A DNA stretch of 64,000 nt from a bacterium. GTDB taxonomy: Bacteria; Myxococcota_A; Bradymonadia; Bradymonadales; Bradymonadaceae. This document shows, in pieces, positions 51,725 to 61,457 of this stretch. Below the pieces are notes generated by a model. That model had not been told where the DNA came from. It was given only the letters and a program-made list of their open reading frames with translations, and ran no database searches. The DNA is taken from NCBI GenBank assembly GCA_030427705.1, contig JAUIBR010000023.1:41270-105269 (forward strand). The letters are read 5' to 3'. Position numbers and translations under genes: made by a program. Within the stretch, counting starts at the first letter, position 1. Every line of letters begins with the position of its first letter.

Positions 51725-52857
51725 CGTTCCCCGCTGACCGTGGATTCGTGGTCGCGTTCAGCGGCGGAGCCGATTCCACGTTTCTTTTACATCGCGCCCA
51801 CGAGTTTGCTCGCACCCACGGTGTCGAGCTGGTTGCGGTTCACGTTCATCATGGTTTGCGTCCTTCGGCCGACATCGATGCGGCGCATTGCGACAACGTT
51901 TGCGCGCAACTAGGCGTACCGTTTGAAACCGCCCGAGTGGACGTGGTCGAGCGAAACTCGGTCATGCAGCAGGCTCGAGCGCAACGTTACGCTGCCCTCG
52001 CTGGCGTTGCGCATCGCTATGGACTTCGTGACATCATCACCGGACACCATGCCGATGATCAGCGTGAAAATGCACAGATAGCTGCAGAGCGAGGCGATGC
52101 GGGCTTTCAAATCGAGACAGTGGTCGAGTTTCCATACCTGGACATTACGATTCATCGTCCCTTCTTGAACGTGACCCGGTCTGAAATAGAAGCGGATCTC
52201 CGTGCTGCGGGACTCGCTTGGGTCGAAGATCCGGCAAACACGAACACCAAGTACGCCCGTGCCGAGGTTCGTCAAAACCCGAGGTCCACGACTGTGTCTC
52301 CCGCGGTCATCTGTTCAGTTGAACGTCTGAATCGAACCACGGTTTTTGCTTCGATCTCCGAAGAAGCGGACGTGATTGCTCGGTCGCTGACCAAGGCGAG
52401 TCACGGCGCGATTCTGGGGGTGGGCCACCTGGGCAGCATTTCAGAACTGAAGCGCGGCAAGTCAGGCCCCTACTCTGTAACGGGCGGGGTCATCTGGGCA
52501 GATGATCACGCGATTTACCTGACGCGGACTCTCGGCCAGGGAAGCAATGGATTTTCGCAGGTTGCCAGCCCACTCAAGATTCGCACCGGGAGCTTTCCAT
52601 GGTTTGGGTACCAGGTGACCATCGCGGATTCGCAATTCGACGGCTCAAAACGCCTGACCGCGCACGAAATTCGGGGCTGCGAACCAGGGACACGACTACG
52701 TAATGGTGCTAATCGAAAGGCCTCCGAACGGCTGCGTCAAATGGGCGTCCCGACGTCTGCCCGCTGGCGTTATCCGATGCTCATCCACGATGACGGAGCC
52801 GCGATTTGGGTCGACGCCCAGCCCGAAGGCGACGGGCTCTGGATAAAAATTGAATGA
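51721..52857 (+). CDS. tilS: tRNA(Ile)-lysidine synthase
   Basis: 378 residues, GTG start overlapping the previous stop. PP-loop SGGADST at residues 14-20 and GHHADDQ near 103; the usual ADDQAET continues here as ADDQREN, and the downstream RNRIR motif is altered. Otherwise the TilS fold is intact, with a C-terminal substrate domain. Adds lysidine to the CAU anticodon of tRNA-Ile. First gene of the tilS-ftsH-folP series. Confidence 0.8.
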   Translation: MTFPADRGFVVAFSGGADSTFLLHRAHEFARTHGVELVAVHVHHGLRPSADIDAAHCDNVCAQLGVPFETARVDVVERNSVMQQARAQRYAALAGVAHRYGLRDIITGHHADDQRENAQIAAERGDAGFQIETVVEFPYLDITIHRPFLNVTRSEIEADLRAAGLAWVEDPANTNTKYARAEVRQNPRSTTVSPAVICSVERLNRTTVFASISEEADVIARSLTKASHGAILGVGHLGSISELKRGKSGPYSVTGGVIWADDHAIYLTRTLGQGSNGFSQVASPLKIRTGSFPWFGYQVTIADSQFDGSKRLTAHEIRGCEPGTRLRNGANRKASERLRQMGVPTSARWRYPMLIHDDGAAIWVDAQPEGDGLWIKIE

Positions 52858-53019
52858 AATTGCGTTCAGGGCTTGGAATTTTCCGATCCGCGAACACATT
52901 GCATACACGGAGTCGTTTTTATGCGCCTTCGAAGCTTTCTGCGGCATCATTCCACAGGAATTGGTTTTGTGACGCGGGTTGATCTAGACTCGCTTTTCAG
53001 CCTAACAAAGAGTTGTTCA

Positions 53020-53034
53020 GGTCACACCGTGACC
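53020..53034. repeat. 15-bp palindrome in the ftsH leader
   Basis: GGTCAC-ACC-GTGACC, perfect 6-bp arms with a 3-nt centre, ending 20 bp before the ftsH start. Could be an operator or a hairpin in the 5' UTR. The surrounding 197-bp gap (52858-53054) has no gene. Confidence 0.55.
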
Positions 53035-53054
53035 AAATCGATAAAGAGGCAGTT

Positions 53055-55022
53055 GTGTTGAACAAGGTCCCACTCAGAGCGTGGGTAATTTGGGCGATTC
53101 TCATCGCCCTATTTGTAGTGGTCTTCAATATCCTGACCGAAAACTCGCGCGAATCTTCCATGGTGAAGTTCAGCGAATTTCGGGAAGCGGTGGCTGAAGG
53201 TCAGGTCGATACGGTCGAAGTCAAAGACCTGGAGATTTCTGGCAAATTCACGGAAGACTACGCCAAAGAACAGAAGCGCGATGTTGCGTTTCGAACCGTC
53301 GGGCCCGTGGGCGAAGACATGCAGGACCTCCTTGAGGCCAAAGGTGTCGCGTATTCGTTCAAAAAGTCCGACGAAAACGGGCTCTGGCAACAGATCCTTG
53401 TGACCTCCATTCCGCTGCTATTGCTGGTCGTCGTGTTGATTTTCATCATGCGACAATTCCAGGGAGGCGGCGGCAAGGCGATGACCTTTGGCAAGTCCAG
53501 GGCACGCCTGTTGAATGAGAACAACAACAAGGTCACATTCAACGACATTGCCGGCATCGATGAAGCCAAGGAGGAACTCCAAGAAATTGTGGAGTTCCTC
53601 AAGAATCCGAAGAAGTTCACAAGGCTAGGTGGGCGCATACCCAAGGGTGTGCTGCTCATGGGCCAGCCTGGCACGGGTAAGACACTGCTCGCCCGCGGCG
53701 TCGCTGGCGAAGCTGGCGTGCCGTTCTTCTCTATTTCGGGTTCCGACTTCGTCGAAATGTTCGTAGGTGTTGGCGCCAGCCGCGTCCGCGACCTTTTCGA
53801 GCAGGCCAAGAAGCATGCGCCTTGCATCGTGTTCATCGACGAGATCGACGCTGTCGGACGCCACCGTGGCTCCGGCTTGGGCGGCGGACATGATGAGCGT
53901 GAGCAGACCTTGAATCAGCTCCTCGTCGAGATGGACGGGTTTGAGTCGAATGAAGGCGTCATCCTCATCGCAGCGACAAACCGTCCGGACGTATTGGACC
54001 CTGCCCTGCTTCGCCCCGGTCGCTTTGACCGTCGCGTGGTTGTGCCTCCTCCAGACGTTCGTGGCCGCGAATTGATCCTCAAGATCCATACGCGCCGCAC
54101 GCCGGTTTCGAAGGATGTTGAGCTTTCACAGATCGCGCGTGGAACCCCTGGGTTCTCGGGCGCAGACTTGGAGAACCTGGTCAACGAAGCTGCCCTCCAG
54201 GCCGCTCGTATGGGCAAGGACCGCGTGTCGATGAATGACTTCGAACACGCCAAAGACAAAGTCCTCATGGGCTCCGAGCGCAAGAGCGCGGTCATTGGCG
54301 AAAAAGAGAAGAAAGTCACGGCCTACCATGAAGCTGGACATGCGCTTGTCGCGATGCTGCAAGACAACACCGATCCGGTCCACAAGGTGACGATTATCCC
54401 ACGTGGTCGCGCGCTCGGCGTGACGCAGCAGCTTCCTGCCGAGGACCGACACACGATGTCTCGCGACTACGCAGTCAAGCGTCTCAGCGTGATGATGGGC
54501 GGACGTGCGGCTGAGAAGATCATCTTTGATGAGTATACAACCGGCGCGGGCAACGACATCGAAGTTGCAACCGACCTCGCACGTCGAATGGTGTGTGAGT
54601 GGGGAATGAGCGAGACGATTGGACCGCTGTCTTACAGCGAAAGCCGTTCGAATCCGTTCCTGGGTGGCGGCGGCGGCGCGCATGCGTCTCGTCCATACAG
54701 CGAGTCGGTTGCGCAGACGATTGACTCAGAAGTTCGTGACCTCGTGACAAACGCCTACAACAAGGCTGTTGAAATCTTGGAGACGAACCTGGAGCTACTT
54801 GAGCTAATGACCGCTGGCCTCCTTGAATTCGAGGTCTTGGATGCACCGGAGATCGAGATGCTTCGTGAAGACGGCAATCTTGACCGAGTGCGCGACAAAC
54901 GCGCGAAAGAAGCTGAGGAAGACGACAACAACAGCAAAGAAGACCGACTTCCGAAGAGCGGATTCAAGTCACGTCTGACCGGCGAAGGCAGCGGTGCCCT
55001 CGACTGGACGCCATCGACGTGA
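53055..55022 (+). CDS. ftsH: ATP-dependent zinc metalloprotease FtsH
   Basis: 655 residues. Start set at GTG 53055 (GAGG five bases upstream; TTG 53058 also possible). Two membrane segments ([17 protein letters not shown] and [15 protein letters not shown]), Walker A GQPGTGKT, Walker [16 protein letters not shown], zinc motif HEAGH ([10 protein letters not shown]), and an acidic C-terminus. Hexameric quality-control protease of the inner membrane. Its stop overlaps folP by 4 bp. Confidence 0.96.
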   Translation: MLNKVPLRAWVIWAILIALFVVVFNILTENSRESSMVKFSEFREAVAEGQVDTVEVKDLEISGKFTEDYAKEQKRDVAFRTVGPVGEDMQDLLEAKGVAYSFKKSDENGLWQQILVTSIPLLLLVVVLIFIMRQFQGGGGKAMTFGKSRARLLNENNNKVTFNDIAGIDEAKEELQEIVEFLKNPKKFTRLGGRIPKGVLLMGQPGTGKTLLARGVAGEAGVPFFSISGSDFVEMFVGVGASRVRDLFEQAKKHAPCIVFIDEIDAVGRHRGSGLGGGHDEREQTLNQLLVEMDGFESNEGVILIAATNRPDVLDPALLRPGRFDRRVVVPPPDVRGRELILKIHTRRTPVSKDVELSQIARGTPGFSGADLENLVNEAALQAARMGKDRVSMNDFEHAKDKVLMGSERKSAVIGEKEKKVTAYHEAGHALVAMLQDNTDPVHKVTIIPRGRALGVTQQLPAEDRHTMSRDYAVKRLSVMMGGRAAEKIIFDEYTTGAGNDIEVATDLARRMVCEWGMSETIGPLSYSESRSNPFLGGGGGAHASRPYSESVAQTIDSEVRDLVTNAYNKAVEILETNLELLELMTAGLLEFEVLDAPEIEMLREDGNLDRVRDKRAKEAEEDDNNSKEDRLPKSGFKSRLTGEGSGALDWTPST

Positions 55023-55882
55023 CCGAATTCCACAATCCAACCCACACGACGCCCATCCGGGTCCGTGGCCAATCGCTAGGATTTGACCACGTTCACTTGA
55101 TGGGCGTTTTGAATGTTACTCCCGATAGTTTCAGTGACGGTGGTCTCCACTTTGAGTCCGAACCGGCGACCCAACAGGCACTTCACATGTTCGCTGATGG
55201 TGCCGACTGGGTGGATGTGGGCGGCGAATCAACACGCCCAGGGGCGGAGCCGGTCTCGGAAGAGGAAGAGCTGCGCCGGACTATCCCAGCCATTCGTGCA
55301 ATCCGCGAAAAACACGACGGGCTGATTTCGATCGATACGACGAAAATCGCCGTCGCCGAAGCTGCCATCGCTGCGGGAGCAGACTGCATCAACGACATCA
55401 GCGCGTTTGGTTTCGCACCAGAGATGGCAGGTCTCGTCGCTGACCTCGATGTCCCCGTCGTGCTGATGCACATGCGTGGCGTGCCCAAGACGATGCAGGA
55501 GGGCGAGATCGTCTACGACGACATCATCGACACATTGAAATCATTCTTTGCCGAGCGAATCGAGTTTGCCATCTCGGCTGGCGTAGACGAGGAGCAGATC
55601 ATCATCGATCCGGGAATTGGCTTCGGCAAAACCGTCGCACATAACTACTCTATCGTCAGACGACTTCACGAGCTGAGGGAACTTGGCCGCCCTATCCTTT
55701 TGGGTACGAGCCGAAAGTCATTCATCGGCGCGGTACTGGACAAACCTGCTGCCGAACGAGATTTCGGCACGGCCGCCACCGTTGCATTTGGCGCCGCATT
55801 CGGTGCTGACATTGTGCGAGTCCACAATGTTGCGGCGATGGCGGATGTGTTGGCCGTGACAAACCGAGTTATCTCGGGCTGA
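55019..55882 (+). CDS. folP: Dihydropteroate synthase
   Basis: 287 residues, GTG start overlapping ftsH's stop. DHPS motifs GVLNVTPDSFSDGG, GGESTRPGAEPV, and DPGIGFGKTVAHN, GTSRKSFIG. Makes 7,8-dihydropteroate in folate synthesis; this is the sulfonamide target. Followed by an apparent independent promoter for cdaA. Confidence 0.95.
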   Translation: MTEFHNPTHTTPIRVRGQSLGFDHVHLMGVLNVTPDSFSDGGLHFESEPATQQALHMFADGADWVDVGGESTRPGAEPVSEEEELRRTIPAIRAIREKHDGLISIDTTKIAVAEAAIAAGADCINDISAFGFAPEMAGLVADLDVPVVLMHMRGVPKTMQEGEIVYDDIIDTLKSFFAERIEFAISAGVDEEQIIIDPGIGFGKTVAHNYSIVRRLHELRELGRPILLGTSRKSFIGAVLDKPAAERDFGTAATVAFGAAFGADIVRVHNVAAMADVLAVTNRVISG

Positions 55883-55886
55883 GAAG

Positions 55887-55914
55887 TTGTCAGGTCCCTG
55901 ACTTACGTTAGTAT
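55887..55914 (+). promoter_or_regulatory. Candidate sigma-70 promoter of cdaA with overlapping palindrome
   Basis: TTGTCA (55887-55892), 16-bp spacer, TAGTAT (55909-55914). The -35 element overlaps a 14-bp palindrome GTCAGG-TC-CCTGAC (55889-55902), a possible operator. Lies in the 78-bp folP-cdaA gap. Confidence 0.45.
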
Positions 55915-55960
55915 GGTTTTATGCCGCAATTAGCGGATTTGTTTTTCGTTTAGGGATCAG

Positions 55961-56818
55961 ATGGACTGGCTGCTCCAGATGCTACAGATCACCAATTGGG
56001 GTGAGCTGATAATCGCGGCTGTGGACTTCACAATCGTGTATCTGGCTGTGTACCAGATCCTGCTGCTGATCAAAGGAACGCGCGCCGTCCAGATCCTGAT
56101 TGGACTGATTGTCGTGGTGGCGTTCTTCTTCTTGTCCAAAAACGATTACGTCACTTTTCCGACCACACACTGGTTCATCGATAAGTTCATCGCGAACTTC
56201 ATCCTGATTGCTGTGGTTATCTTTCAGGCCGATATCCGTCGCGCGCTCGCTCAGTTCGGCCGCACGACGATCTTCTCTTCGGGCAGAACGTTGGAAGAAG
56301 CATCGATCCTTGAAGAGGTCATCAAGGCGAGTGCCCTGCTCTCGCAACACCGAATCGGTGGCCTCATTGCGATCGAGCGTAATGCAGACTTAGGTGAGAT
56401 CACGGCCGAGGGCATTCAGGTTGATGCATTGGTGACGAAGGACCTGCTGTACAGCATCTTTCTGCCGGAACATCAGAATCCGCTTCATGACGGTGCGGTC
56501 GCGATCCGGGACGGCCGAATCGCTGCTGCGGGTTGTTTCCTCCCACTTTCGCGCAACCCGAGTTTGGACAAAGCGCTCGGCACAAGGCATCGAGCTGCGA
56601 TCGGCCTCTCCGAAGATACCGATGCAGCCGTCGTCGTGGTTAGCGAAGAATCGGGCGCGGTTTCGGTCGCGTTCCGTGAAGAACTGTTCCGAGGGTTAGA
56701 CCCCAACGAAATGCGTGACTTGCTCCAGCGTATTTTCAGTACCTCCAGCAACGCCGCCCAAGATGAAGCCAAGATCATCGAGGACTTCCGCCAGGGCGAA
56801 GAGGAGGAGTCTGAGTGA
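55961..56818 (+). CDS. cdaA: Diadenylate cyclase (c-di-AMP synthase) CdaA
   Basis: 285 residues. Three N-terminal membrane helices, then the DAC domain with DGA (NPLHDGAVAI) and RHR (GTRHRAAIGLSE) motifs. Condenses two ATP to cyclic di-AMP. AGGGATCAG precedes the ATG. Overlaps the cdaR-like gene and is followed by glmM, the conserved c-di-AMP regulatory cluster. Confidence 0.95.
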   Translation: MDWLLQMLQITNWGELIIAAVDFTIVYLAVYQILLLIKGTRAVQILIGLIVVVAFFFLSKNDYVTFPTTHWFIDKFIANFILIAVVIFQADIRRALAQFGRTTIFSSGRTLEEASILEEVIKASALLSQHRIGGLIAIERNADLGEITAEGIQVDALVTKDLLYSIFLPEHQNPLHDGAVAIRDGRIAAAGCFLPLSRNPSLDKALGTRHRAAIGLSEDTDAAVVVVSEESGAVSVAFREELFRGLDPNEMRDLLQRIFSTSSNAAQDEAKIIEDFRQGEEEESE

Positions 56819-57759
56819 ACACATACGCAAACATCATGCGGGACCTACTCTCGGCCAACATGCCGCTGAAAATCGTGGCTTTCACGCTGACCCTCTCGCT
56901 GTTTATCTGGGTGCGTGATGACCGTCAGGCGTCCGTCGTCGCGGTGGCCCCCGTGCGTGTGATGATTCCACAGGGCATGGTGCTGACGGGCGATGTCGTG
57001 GACCGCGTCCGAATCACGGTTCAAGGGCGATGGTCGGATATCGAAGGTTTTGATCCAACGTCCATTCGACCAATCCAGCTACTTCCTCGCGAGACGACCG
57101 ACCTGCAGTTGTTGCCTATCAGCGATGACATGATCGACCTCCCGGCAGGACTGCGCTCCAGCACGATCCAACCTGATGTGCTGCGCGTCACGCTCCAGCC
57201 CGAGAAACGAAAGCTCATCACGATTCAGCCCCGAATTGTTGGTGAACCACCTCCGGGGTTCGAGCTTGGTGAGGCGCAAGTGAAGCCTCAATCGATCGAA
57301 TTCCGTGGCCCGGCGTCCAGCATCGACACCTTGCAAACAGTTGGCACAGAACCGATCGATGTGACTTCAGTGACGCAAACCATCGAGCGTGAAGTGACCC
57401 TGATCACTGAGGACGCCTTGGTGACCTACGACCTCAACACTCCAATCCGAGTTCGGGTGCCCATCAAGACACTTGAGGTTCCTCGGGTCATCCAAGGCAT
57501 TCCCGTCGTGGCACTCAACGCGGCACCAGATACGGAGTTGCGACCCACCACCATCAGCGCGACTGTGCATGGCCCGAAGTCGGTTGTGGACAACCTGAAC
57601 CCCGACCAACTGCAGGTCACGATCGACCTGGGGGACGAGACGAAGCGCGGCACGTTCACCCGCCAACCGAAGATCGGCAACCTTCCAGCGAACGTGCGGC
57701 TGGCCGACTACCATCCAAAAGATATCCTGGTCACGATTAAGACCGTGCCCACTGAGTGA
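56815..57759 (+). CDS. cdaR: YbbR-domain protein (CdaR-like)
   Basis: 314 residues, GTG start overlapping cdaA's stop. One membrane segment near the N-terminus (PLKIVAFTLTLSLFIWVRD) then three YbbR-type beta repeats (VRVMIPQGMVLTG, KPQSIEFRGPASSIDTLQ, RPTTISATVHGPKSVVDNL). In other bacteria CdaR binds and modulates CdaA. 63 bp before glmM. Confidence 0.9.
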   Translation: MNTYANIMRDLLSANMPLKIVAFTLTLSLFIWVRDDRQASVVAVAPVRVMIPQGMVLTGDVVDRVRITVQGRWSDIEGFDPTSIRPIQLLPRETTDLQLLPISDDMIDLPAGLRSSTIQPDVLRVTLQPEKRKLITIQPRIVGEPPPGFELGEAQVKPQSIEFRGPASSIDTLQTVGTEPIDVTSVTQTIEREVTLITEDALVTYDLNTPIRVRVPIKTLEVPRVIQGIPVVALNAAPDTELRPTTISATVHGPKSVVDNLNPDQLQVTIDLGDETKRGTFTRQPKIGNLPANVRLADYHPKDILVTIKTVPTE

Positions 57760-57822
57760 CAACTCCTCGCTAAAACGCTAAAGGGGAAGTCGCAACGAGT
57801 GTTGCCCAATGTGGAGCTCTTA

Positions 57823-59181
57823 ATGGTTAAACGAAAACTGTTTGGAACGGATGGCATCCGGGGGGTGGCCAACGAGTACCCAATGACTGCGGATGTCGCA
57901 GTGCGCCTTGGGAAAGCGATTGCCCATTACTTCAGCAATGGCGAGACCGAACACCGAACGCGTGTGTTGATTGGAAAAGACACCCGCATCTCCGGATACA
58001 TGTTCGAGTCCGCGCTCGCCGCCGGAATCACCAGCATGGGCGCGGATGTGCAGCTCGTGGGGCCGCTGCCAACGCCGGGAATCTCGTTCCTGACCACCGG
58101 TATGCGTGCAGACGTCGGCATCGTCATTTCGGCCAGCCACAACCCTTACCGTGATAATGGAATCAAGATTTTCGGGAGCAACGGATTCAAGCTACCGGAT
58201 GAAGCGGAAGCCGAGATTGAAGACCTCGTTCTAAGCGAGTCACCGCCAACGGCAGATGCGAGCCATATCGGGCGAGCGGTCCGCATTGATGATGCAACTG
58301 GGCGCTATATCGTGTTCTTGAAGAACACGTTTCCCAAAGAGCTATCGCTTGAAGGACTACGCATCGTATTAGATTGCGCCAATGGGGCCGCCTACAAGGT
58401 CGCTCCGGCCGTGTTGCGTGAGCTGGGAGCGGAAGTATTCACGCTTGGGACCGAGCCAGATGGCTTCAATATCAACCACAAATGCGGAAGCCTCTACCCG
58501 GAAACCGTTGCCGCGCGCGTCAAAGAGACCCGCGCAGACGTCGGAATCACGCTCGATGGAGACGCCGACCGTGTCATCATGACAGACGAGACGGGCCGCG
58601 TTTGTGACGGTGACCAGATCATCGCTCTCTGCGCGATGGCGCTGAAAGAGCGTGGTGAGCTCCGAAACGACACAGTCGTCACGACCGTGATGAGCAATAT
58701 CGGGCTCGAGATTGCCCTGCGCGAGAAAGGCATCAAGATGGTGCGCGCCTCGGTTGGTGACCGATACGTGGTCGAAGCGATGCGACAAGGCGCTTACAGC
58801 CTTGGCGGTGAGCAGAGTGGCCACATTATTTTCCTCGACCACACAACCACCGGAGACGGCATGCTAGCTGCCCTTCAGGTGCTCGCCATCATGAAGGAGC
58901 GCAATCAGCCGTTAAGCAAGATTAGCAAGGTGATGACGCCCTTCCCTCAGGTTTTGGTAAACGTCGAAGTTGCTGAGAAACCACCGCTGGATCAGCTGGA
59001 GTCTTTCCAAACGGACCTGAAGGCTGTCGAAGAAGAGCTCGGTGACGAAGGACGCGTCGTTGTTCGCTACTCGGGCACGGAGCCCAAAGCACGTGTCATG
59101 GTCGAAGGGCCGACCAACGATGATGTTTATCGTCATGCAAACATGCTCGCATCGTCCTTGAAGTCCGCGATAGGAGCCTAA
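57823..59181 (+). CDS. glmM: Phosphoglucosamine mutase
   Basis: 452 residues from ATG 57823 (GGAG upstream; GTG 57799 is an alternative). N-terminus [11 protein letters not shown], catalytic serine loop [11 protein letters not shown], metal loop DGDADR, and C-terminal phosphate loop [12 protein letters not shown]. Supplies GlcN-1-P for UDP-GlcNAc. GlmM is known to interact with CdaA in some bacteria, which fits the cdaA-cdaR-glmM order. Confidence 0.95.
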   Translation: MVKRKLFGTDGIRGVANEYPMTADVAVRLGKAIAHYFSNGETEHRTRVLIGKDTRISGYMFESALAAGITSMGADVQLVGPLPTPGISFLTTGMRADVGIVISASHNPYRDNGIKIFGSNGFKLPDEAEAEIEDLVLSESPPTADASHIGRAVRIDDATGRYIVFLKNTFPKELSLEGLRIVLDCANGAAYKVAPAVLRELGAEVFTLGTEPDGFNINHKCGSLYPETVAARVKETRADVGITLDGDADRVIMTDETGRVCDGDQIIALCAMALKERGELRNDTVVTTVMSNIGLEIALREKGIKMVRASVGDRYVVEAMRQGAYSLGGEQSGHIIFLDHTTTGDGMLAALQVLAIMKERNQPLSKISKVMTPFPQVLVNVEVAEKPPLDQLESFQTDLKAVEEELGDEGRVVVRYSGTEPKARVMVEGPTNDDVYRHANMLASSLKSAIGA

Positions 59182-59182
59182 A

Positions 59183-59953
59183 ATGGACCGCAGAATTCGC
59201 CCCAGACTTGGTGTTAACGTCGACCATGTCGCCACGATTCGGCAGGCCCGCGGCAGTCGGTATCCTGACCCCGTTGCAGCCGCCGTCTTGGCCGAGAATG
59301 CCGGGGCGGACCAAATCACGGTCCATCTTCGTGGTGACCGACGTCATATCCAAGATCGCGATGTGCGAATCCTGCGCGAGACCGTAAAAACGCGACTAAA
59401 CTTGGAGATGGCGGCGACGAACGAGATGCTGGAGATTGCGCTCGCAACCAAGCCACACCTCGTCACGCTCGTTCCTGAGAACCGAATGGAGCGCACGACC
59501 GAAGGCGGATTGGACGTTGCAGGTAAGCAAGAGGAGCTGACCGTATACGTCGAGAAGCTCAAGACATGCGGGGCACATGTGTCGATGTTCATCGATCCCG
59601 ATAAAGCCCAGATCGACGCAAGTAAGGCCACCGGCGCTGAGTATATCGAGCTTCACACGGGCGATTTCTGCGCGGACCGCGAAAATTTCAGCAGCGTAGA
59701 CGAATTCGAGAAGACGATTGAACGTGAGTTGCACAAGCTCAGCCAGGGCGCCGAGCACGCGCACGACATTGGCTTGCGGGTCGCAGCCGGTCACGGTCTG
59801 ACGTACGAAAACGTTGCTCCGGTGGCAGCGATCCCCTGGATTGAGGAGTTCAATATCGGCCACAGCATCGTAGCCCATGCGGTATTGGTCGGCTTTGAGC
59901 GTGCCGTGGTCGAGATGATTCAGGCCCTAGAACGCGGGCGCCTCCACTGGTAA
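59183..59953 (+). CDS. pdxJ: Pyridoxine 5'-phosphate synthase
   Basis: 256 residues, one base after the glmM stop, GGAG upstream. TIM-barrel PdxJ signatures [34 protein letters not shown] and [11 protein letters not shown]. Final step of the DXP-dependent vitamin B6 pathway. Confidence 0.96.
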   Translation: MDRRIRPRLGVNVDHVATIRQARGSRYPDPVAAAVLAENAGADQITVHLRGDRRHIQDRDVRILRETVKTRLNLEMAATNEMLEIALATKPHLVTLVPENRMERTTEGGLDVAGKQEELTVYVEKLKTCGAHVSMFIDPDKAQIDASKATGAEYIELHTGDFCADRENFSSVDEFEKTIERELHKLSQGAEHAHDIGLRVAAGHGLTYENVAPVAAIPWIEEFNIGHSIVAHAVLVGFERAVVEMIQALERGRLHW

Positions 59954-59963
59954 CGGTAAACGC

Positions 59964-61457
59964 ATGCAATTCGTAACACCCGCACAGATGCGCGAGATGG
60001 ACCGACAAGCCATCGAGGATTTCGGTATCCCCGGGATCGTCCTGATGGAGCGAGCGGCCCTCGGCGCGTGTGATGTGTTCGAGCTGCATTTTGGCGAAGA
60101 CGCACAACGCGTGGCAGTTCTGTGCGGAGCCGGAAACAACGGCGGCGATGGTCTGGCGATGGCTCGGATGCTGGATGAGCGCGGCTACAACGTCGCAATC
60201 TTCTTGCTGGCACCACCTTCAAAGTTACGCGGCGACGCCAAAACAAATTTCGATATCGCAAAAAAGCTCGACCTGACCGTGTACGATGTGTCGGAGGCTA
60301 ATCCTGGCTCAATGGAGCAAGAACTGCTTCGTCACGGCGCATTCGACGTCTGGATCGACGCTGTTTTCGGCACCGGGCTCGACCGCGAAGTCAAAGGTAT
60401 CTACCGCGCCGCCATCGAGTTTGTGAACGGCCAGGAGGTGTTCGCGGTGGATATCCCGAGCGGTATCGATGGACGCACCGGGCAGGTCCAAGGGGTAGCG
60501 GTTCAAGCGCAAGTGACCGCAACGTTCGCAAACCCAAAGACTGGTAACGTGGTCTACCCCGGTCGAGCGCACTGCGGCGCACTCCACACAGTGGCTATCG
60601 GCATTCCGGAGGCTGTTCGAAACACGGTGGGAACTGCAGGCCAGCTCTTGACTGAAGTGGATGCGCTCGGTTCGCGACCGCCGGTCTTCCATAAGGGCGA
60701 TGCAGGCCGTGTGCTTGCCGTGGGCGGCCGCGCGGGAAAGACAGGCGCTATCCTGATGACCGCCAAAGCAGCGATGCTGAGCGGTGCGGGCCTCTTGGTG
60801 GTGGGAACAGACGCAGCCTCCGCACCACATATCGCGCCTGCCGTGAATGAGTTGATGGCTGAGGATGTCTTCAGTACAGACGCCCTCGCAAAACACGTGG
60901 AATGGGCTGACGTGGTGGCATTTGGTCCCGGGCTTGGACTCGATGAACACGCTCAGCATGCACTCCGGACAGTGGCAGGCTTGGCAGATGCCCTCGTCCT
61001 CGATGCCGATGGATTGAATGCATTGGCCGACGACATCGGTCTTCCAACCCGCACGATCCTCACGCCGCATCCCGGCGAGGCCGCGCGCCTTGCGAACACA
61101 ACGGTCGAGACAATCGTCTCCGACCCGATTCAATCTGCGCGTAGCTTGGCTGCGAAGTACCAAGCCGTCGTCATCCTCAAGGGCCCCGGGTCGGTCATCG
61201 CCGCTCCGGACGGGCGTATCGCGATTAACACGACCGGAAATCCCGGAATGGCCACCGGAGGCATGGGCGACGCACTCACCGGTATCTGCGCGGCATTCTT
61301 GCATGAATTGGTCGAGCCATTTCATGCGGCATGTTCGGCGACCTATGTTCACGGGCTTGCGGGTGACCTCGCGGTCGAGGAGACCGGTGAGCGAAGCCTG
61401 ATGGTGTCTGACCTGCTGGCGGCTCTGCCCGAAGCAATCCAGGAACTTGAATGGTGA
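59964..61457 (+). CDS. nnr: Bifunctional NAD(P)H-hydrate epimerase/dehydratase
   Basis: 497 residues. N-terminal YjeF epimerase domain (VLCGAGNNGGDGLAMARML, AVDIPSGIDGRTG) and C-terminal ADP-dependent dehydratase domain (DADGLNALADDI, LTPHPGEAARL, NTTGNPGMATGGMGDALTG). Repairs damaged NAD(P)HX. Fused as in most bacteria. Its stop is overlapped by the next gene's ATG. Confidence 0.95.
   Translation: MQFVTPAQMREMDRQAIEDFGIPGIVLMERAALGACDVFELHFGEDAQRVAVLCGAGNNGGDGLAMARMLDERGYNVAIFLLAPPSKLRGDAKTNFDIAKKLDLTVYDVSEANPGSMEQELLRHGAFDVWIDAVFGTGLDREVKGIYRAAIEFVNGQEVFAVDIPSGIDGRTGQVQGVAVQAQVTATFANPKTGNVVYPGRAHCGALHTVAIGIPEAVRNTVGTAGQLLTEVDALGSRPPVFHKGDAGRVLAVGGRAGKTGAILMTAKAAMLSGAGLLVVGTDAASAPHIAPAVNELMAEDVFSTDALAKHVEWADVVAFGPGLGLDEHAQHALRTVAGLADALVLDADGLNALADDIGLPTRTILTPHPGEAARLANTTVETIVSDPIQSARSLAAKYQAVVILKGPGSVIAAPDGRIAINTTGNPGMATGGMGDALTGICAAFLHELVEPFHAACSATYVHGLAGDLAVEETGERSLMVSDLLAALPEAIQELEW

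Noticed and set aside
52873..53061. Small frame in the tilS-ftsH gap
   Set aside because: No RBS and no resemblance to known proteins; overlaps the ftsH start region and palindrome.
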